Positions 62,291 through 64,000 of a stretch of 64,000 nucleotides of DNA are shown here, piece by piece (position 1 is the stretch's first letter; every line of letters starts with the position of its first letter). A program made the position numbers and the translations under genes. The DNA comes from Blautia sp. MSJ-19. GTDB taxonomy: Bacteria; Bacillota; Clostridia; Lachnospirales; Lachnospiraceae. Under the pieces are notes generated by a model that searched no databases, had not been told where the DNA came from, and was given only the letters and a program-made list of their open reading frames with translations. The DNA is taken from assembly GCF_018918125.1 (NCBI RefSeq), contig NZ_JAHLQA010000005.1, positions 1 to 64,000 of the forward strand, written 5' to 3'.

Positions 62291-62770
62291 ATGTTAGATC
62301 AGTCTTATTACGCGAAGACAGATGAGATCATTGAGCATTATGGACCTAAAGCTGCATCATTGATCCCGATCATGCAGGACATCCAGGCAGAATACCGTTA
62401 CCTGCCGGGGGAACTTCTGACTTATGTTGCATCCAAGATAGGAGTTACAGAAGCAAAGGCTTATAGTGTAGCTACTTTCTATGAAAACTTTTCTTTTGAG
62501 CCAAAGGGAAAATATGTGATCAAGGTCTGTGATGGAACGGCTTGTCATGTGCGTAAATCCATGCCGGTCAAAGAGGCACTGATGAAAGAACTTGGACTTA
62601 GCAATAAGAAACATACAACGGATGATATGCTCTTTACAGTAGAAACTGTATCCTGCCTTGGTGCGTGCGGATTAGCACCAACTCTTACAGTAAATGATGA
62701 AGTACATCCGAAAATGACACCAGAAAAGGCAATTGATCTGTTAAATGAATTGAGAGGTGAGACGGTATGA
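62291..62770 (+). CDS. hydC: NuoE-like 2Fe-2S subunit of an NAD-linked hydrogenase (HydC type)
   Basis: The 159-residue thioredoxin-fold protein has the four Cys of the complex I 24-kDa family: CDGTACHVRKS near 82-92 and CLGACGLAPT near 122-131. With the NuoF-like protein it forms the NADH-oxidising module of electron-bifurcating hydrogenases. GGAGGG precedes the ATG, and its stop codon overlaps the next start (ATGA). A bifurcating formate dehydrogenase or NADH-ferredoxin module is possible too, since the catalytic subunit lies beyond the window. Confidence 0.92.
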   Translation: MLDQSYYAKTDEIIEHYGPKAASLIPIMQDIQAEYRYLPGELLTYVASKIGVTEAKAYSVATFYENFSFEPKGKYVIKVCDGTACHVRKSMPVKEALMKELGLSNKKHTTDDMLFTVETVSCLGACGLAPTLTVNDEVHPKMTPEKAIDLLNELRGETV

Positions 62771-64000
62771 GTATTGTGAGTAAAGATGATCTGCTCCAGA
62801 AGCAGGCCGAAGCAAAGAATACCCTGGAAACTTTTACCTGTCGTGTACTTGTCTGTTCAGGTACCGGATGTATCGCCTCCGGTGCACAGAAGATTTACGA
62901 CGAGATGGCAAAACTGTGTGAGAATCTTGACTGGGTAAGCGTAGAAATGCAGAAAGACGTTCCACATGTCGGCGTTGTCAAGACCGGATGTCAGGGATTA
63001 TGTGAACTTGGACCTCTGATGAAGATCGAACCGTATGATTATCAGTACGTGCATGTTCAGGTAGAGGACTGTAAGGAAATCGTAGAGCGTACTGTTATGG
63101 AAGGAGAGCCGGTTACCCGTCTGTTTTATCGTGATCATGATACTGCCTGTCCTCATCCATCAGACATTCCTTTCCTTAATCAGCAGACCAGGATTGTTCT
63201 GGAAAACTGCGGAAATATCGATGCAGAATCTATTGATGAATATATTGCAGTTGGCGGTTTTCAGGCTATGGCTAAAGCTTTCTTCGACATGACTCCGCAG
63301 GATGTCATCGATGAAGTGACCAAATCCGGACTTCGCGGCCGTGGTGGCGCTGGTTTCCCGGCCGGCAAGAAATGGTCTCAGGTTGCACGCCAGAAAGAAA
63401 AAGTACGCTATGTAGTATGTAATGGTGATGAAGGTGACCCGGGGGCATTCATGGATGGTTCCGTAATGGAAGGTGATCCATACAAGATGATCGAAGGTAT
63501 GACCATCGCCGCATATGCAGTTGGTGCAGAGAACGGTTATATTTATGTTCGTGCAGAGTATCCGCTTTCTGTTAAGCGTCTCCGTATGGCAATCGAACAG
63601 GCAGAGGCTTATGGACTGCTTGGCGATAATATCCTCGGTTCTGGTGTAAACTTCCATTTACATATTAACCGTGGAGCAGGTGCATTCGTTTGTGGTGAAG
63701 GTTCTGCCCTTACCGCATCCATCGAGGGCAAACGAGGCATGCCGCGTGTCAAACCACCTCGTACAGTAGAAAAAGGTCTCTGGGAGAAACCAACGGTCCT
63801 CAATAACGTAGAAACCTATGCCAACGTTCCGAAGATCATTCTTCAGGGTGCCGACTGGTTCCGTACTATCGGAACAGAGGGAAGCCCGGGAACCAAGACA
63901 TTCTCACTTACCGGTGCAATCGAAAATACCGGTCTTATTGAAGTTCCTATGGGAACCAGCCTTCGTCATATTATTTATGACATTGGTGGTGGTCTTAAGA
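62767..64000 (+). CDS. hydB: NuoF-like flavoprotein of an NAD-linked hydrogenase (HydB type), 3' end outside the window
   Basis: The visible 411 codons begin MSIVSKDDLLQKQAEAK. They encode an N-terminal 2Fe-2S thioredoxin-like domain (VCSGTGC ... TGCQGLCELGP, about 33-87), typical of HydB and absent from complex I NuoF, followed by the FMN/NADH domain with GLRGRGGAGFPAGKKW (about 189-204) and CNGDEGDPGAFMD. The frame is open to the window end; the SLBB, 4Fe-4S and C-terminal ferredoxin parts are expected beyond. It overlaps the upstream gene by 4 nt. Confidence 0.93.
   Translation, partial: MSIVSKDDLLQKQAEAKNTLETFTCRVLVCSGTGCIASGAQKIYDEMAKLCENLDWVSVEMQKDVPHVGVVKTGCQGLCELGPLMKIEPYDYQYVHVQVEDCKEIVERTVMEGEPVTRLFYRDHDTACPHPSDIPFLNQQTRIVLENCGNIDAESIDEYIAVGGFQAMAKAFFDMTPQDVIDEVTKSGLRGRGGAGFPAGKKWSQVARQKEKVRYVVCNGDEGDPGAFMDGSVMEGDPYKMIEGMTIAAYAVGAENGYIYVRAEYPLSVKRLRMAIEQAEAYGLLGDNILGSGVNFHLHINRGAGAFVCGEGSALTASIEGKRGMPRVKPPRTVEKGLWEKPTVLNNVETYANVPKIILQGADWFRTIGTEGSPGTKTFSLTGAIENTGLIEVPMGTSLRHIIYDIGGGLK

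Overview
The window looks like the chromosome of an acetogenic Lachnospiraceae bacterium, most like Blautia. Supporting this are low-to-moderate GC, AGGAGG ribosome sites, textbook sigma-A promoters, Clostridia-style synteny (rplS-lepB-ylqF-rnhB-yraN-pgeF and DUF512-der-plsY-gpsA), a phenylalanyl T-box leader, a SpoIID-like protein, and a near-complete Wood-Ljungdahl cluster next to [FeFe]-hydrogenase genes. Species cannot be fixed from the sequence alone.

Region 1 (1-10.7 kb) is a type I restriction-modification island: fic, hsdM, hsdS1, a DUF3990 gene with a partner, a tyrosine recombinase, hsdS2, hsdR. The two specificity genes share three blocks of DIRECT repeat (17, 30 and 56 bp, all about 3.1 kb apart) that bracket the recombinase and the DUF3990 pair. 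This layout predicts specificity switching by deletion or exchange rather than the better-known inversion.

Region 2 (10.8-30.9 kb) is mixed housekeeping: a DUF362 protein, a cytidylate kinase-like protein, a MacA/MacB-type adaptor and permease without an adjacent ATPase, a SleB-type cell-wall hydrolase, thrC, a structured RNA that is probably 6S RNA, galM, a SpoIID-like protein, a YihY membrane protein, T-box-pheS-pheT, a phosphatase, and an orphan ZorA/ZorB-like ion-channel motor pair. Region 3 (30.9-41.7 kb) is conserved translation, GTPase and phospholipid housekeeping, plus prs and an aldo/keto reductase on the minus strand.

Region 4 (41.7-60.2 kb) is the Wood-Ljungdahl cluster. Its order is a His-rich protein, cooT, metF, cooC, cooS/acsA, cooC, acsB, acsD, acsC, acsE, acsV, DUF3786, fhs, fchA, folD. 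Together these genes bind formate to tetrahydrofolate, reduce it to methyl-THF, move the methyl to the corrinoid protein, make CO from CO2, and join methyl, CO and CoA into acetyl-CoA. The nickel-binding proteins and CooC ATPases would load CODH/ACS. Two adjacent Rex-like operators lie upstream of the first promoter.

Region 5 (60.2-64 kb) holds a group B-like [FeFe] hydrogenase on the minus strand. Divergent from it are the NuoE- and NuoF-like subunits of a probable electron-bifurcating hydrogenase, the second cut by the window edge. Together these would link H2, NAD(H) and ferredoxin to the acetogenic pathway.

The most unusual signals are non-coding: tandem arrays of hairpins in intergenic gaps. 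The best, after acsB (49607-49879), has hairpins with different stem sequences but a shared 5-nt/2-nt internal loop, in other words apparent covariation. Others are a 53-bp seven-unit hairpin repeat between fhs and fchA, and a roughly 62-bp repeat downstream of the DUF362 gene.
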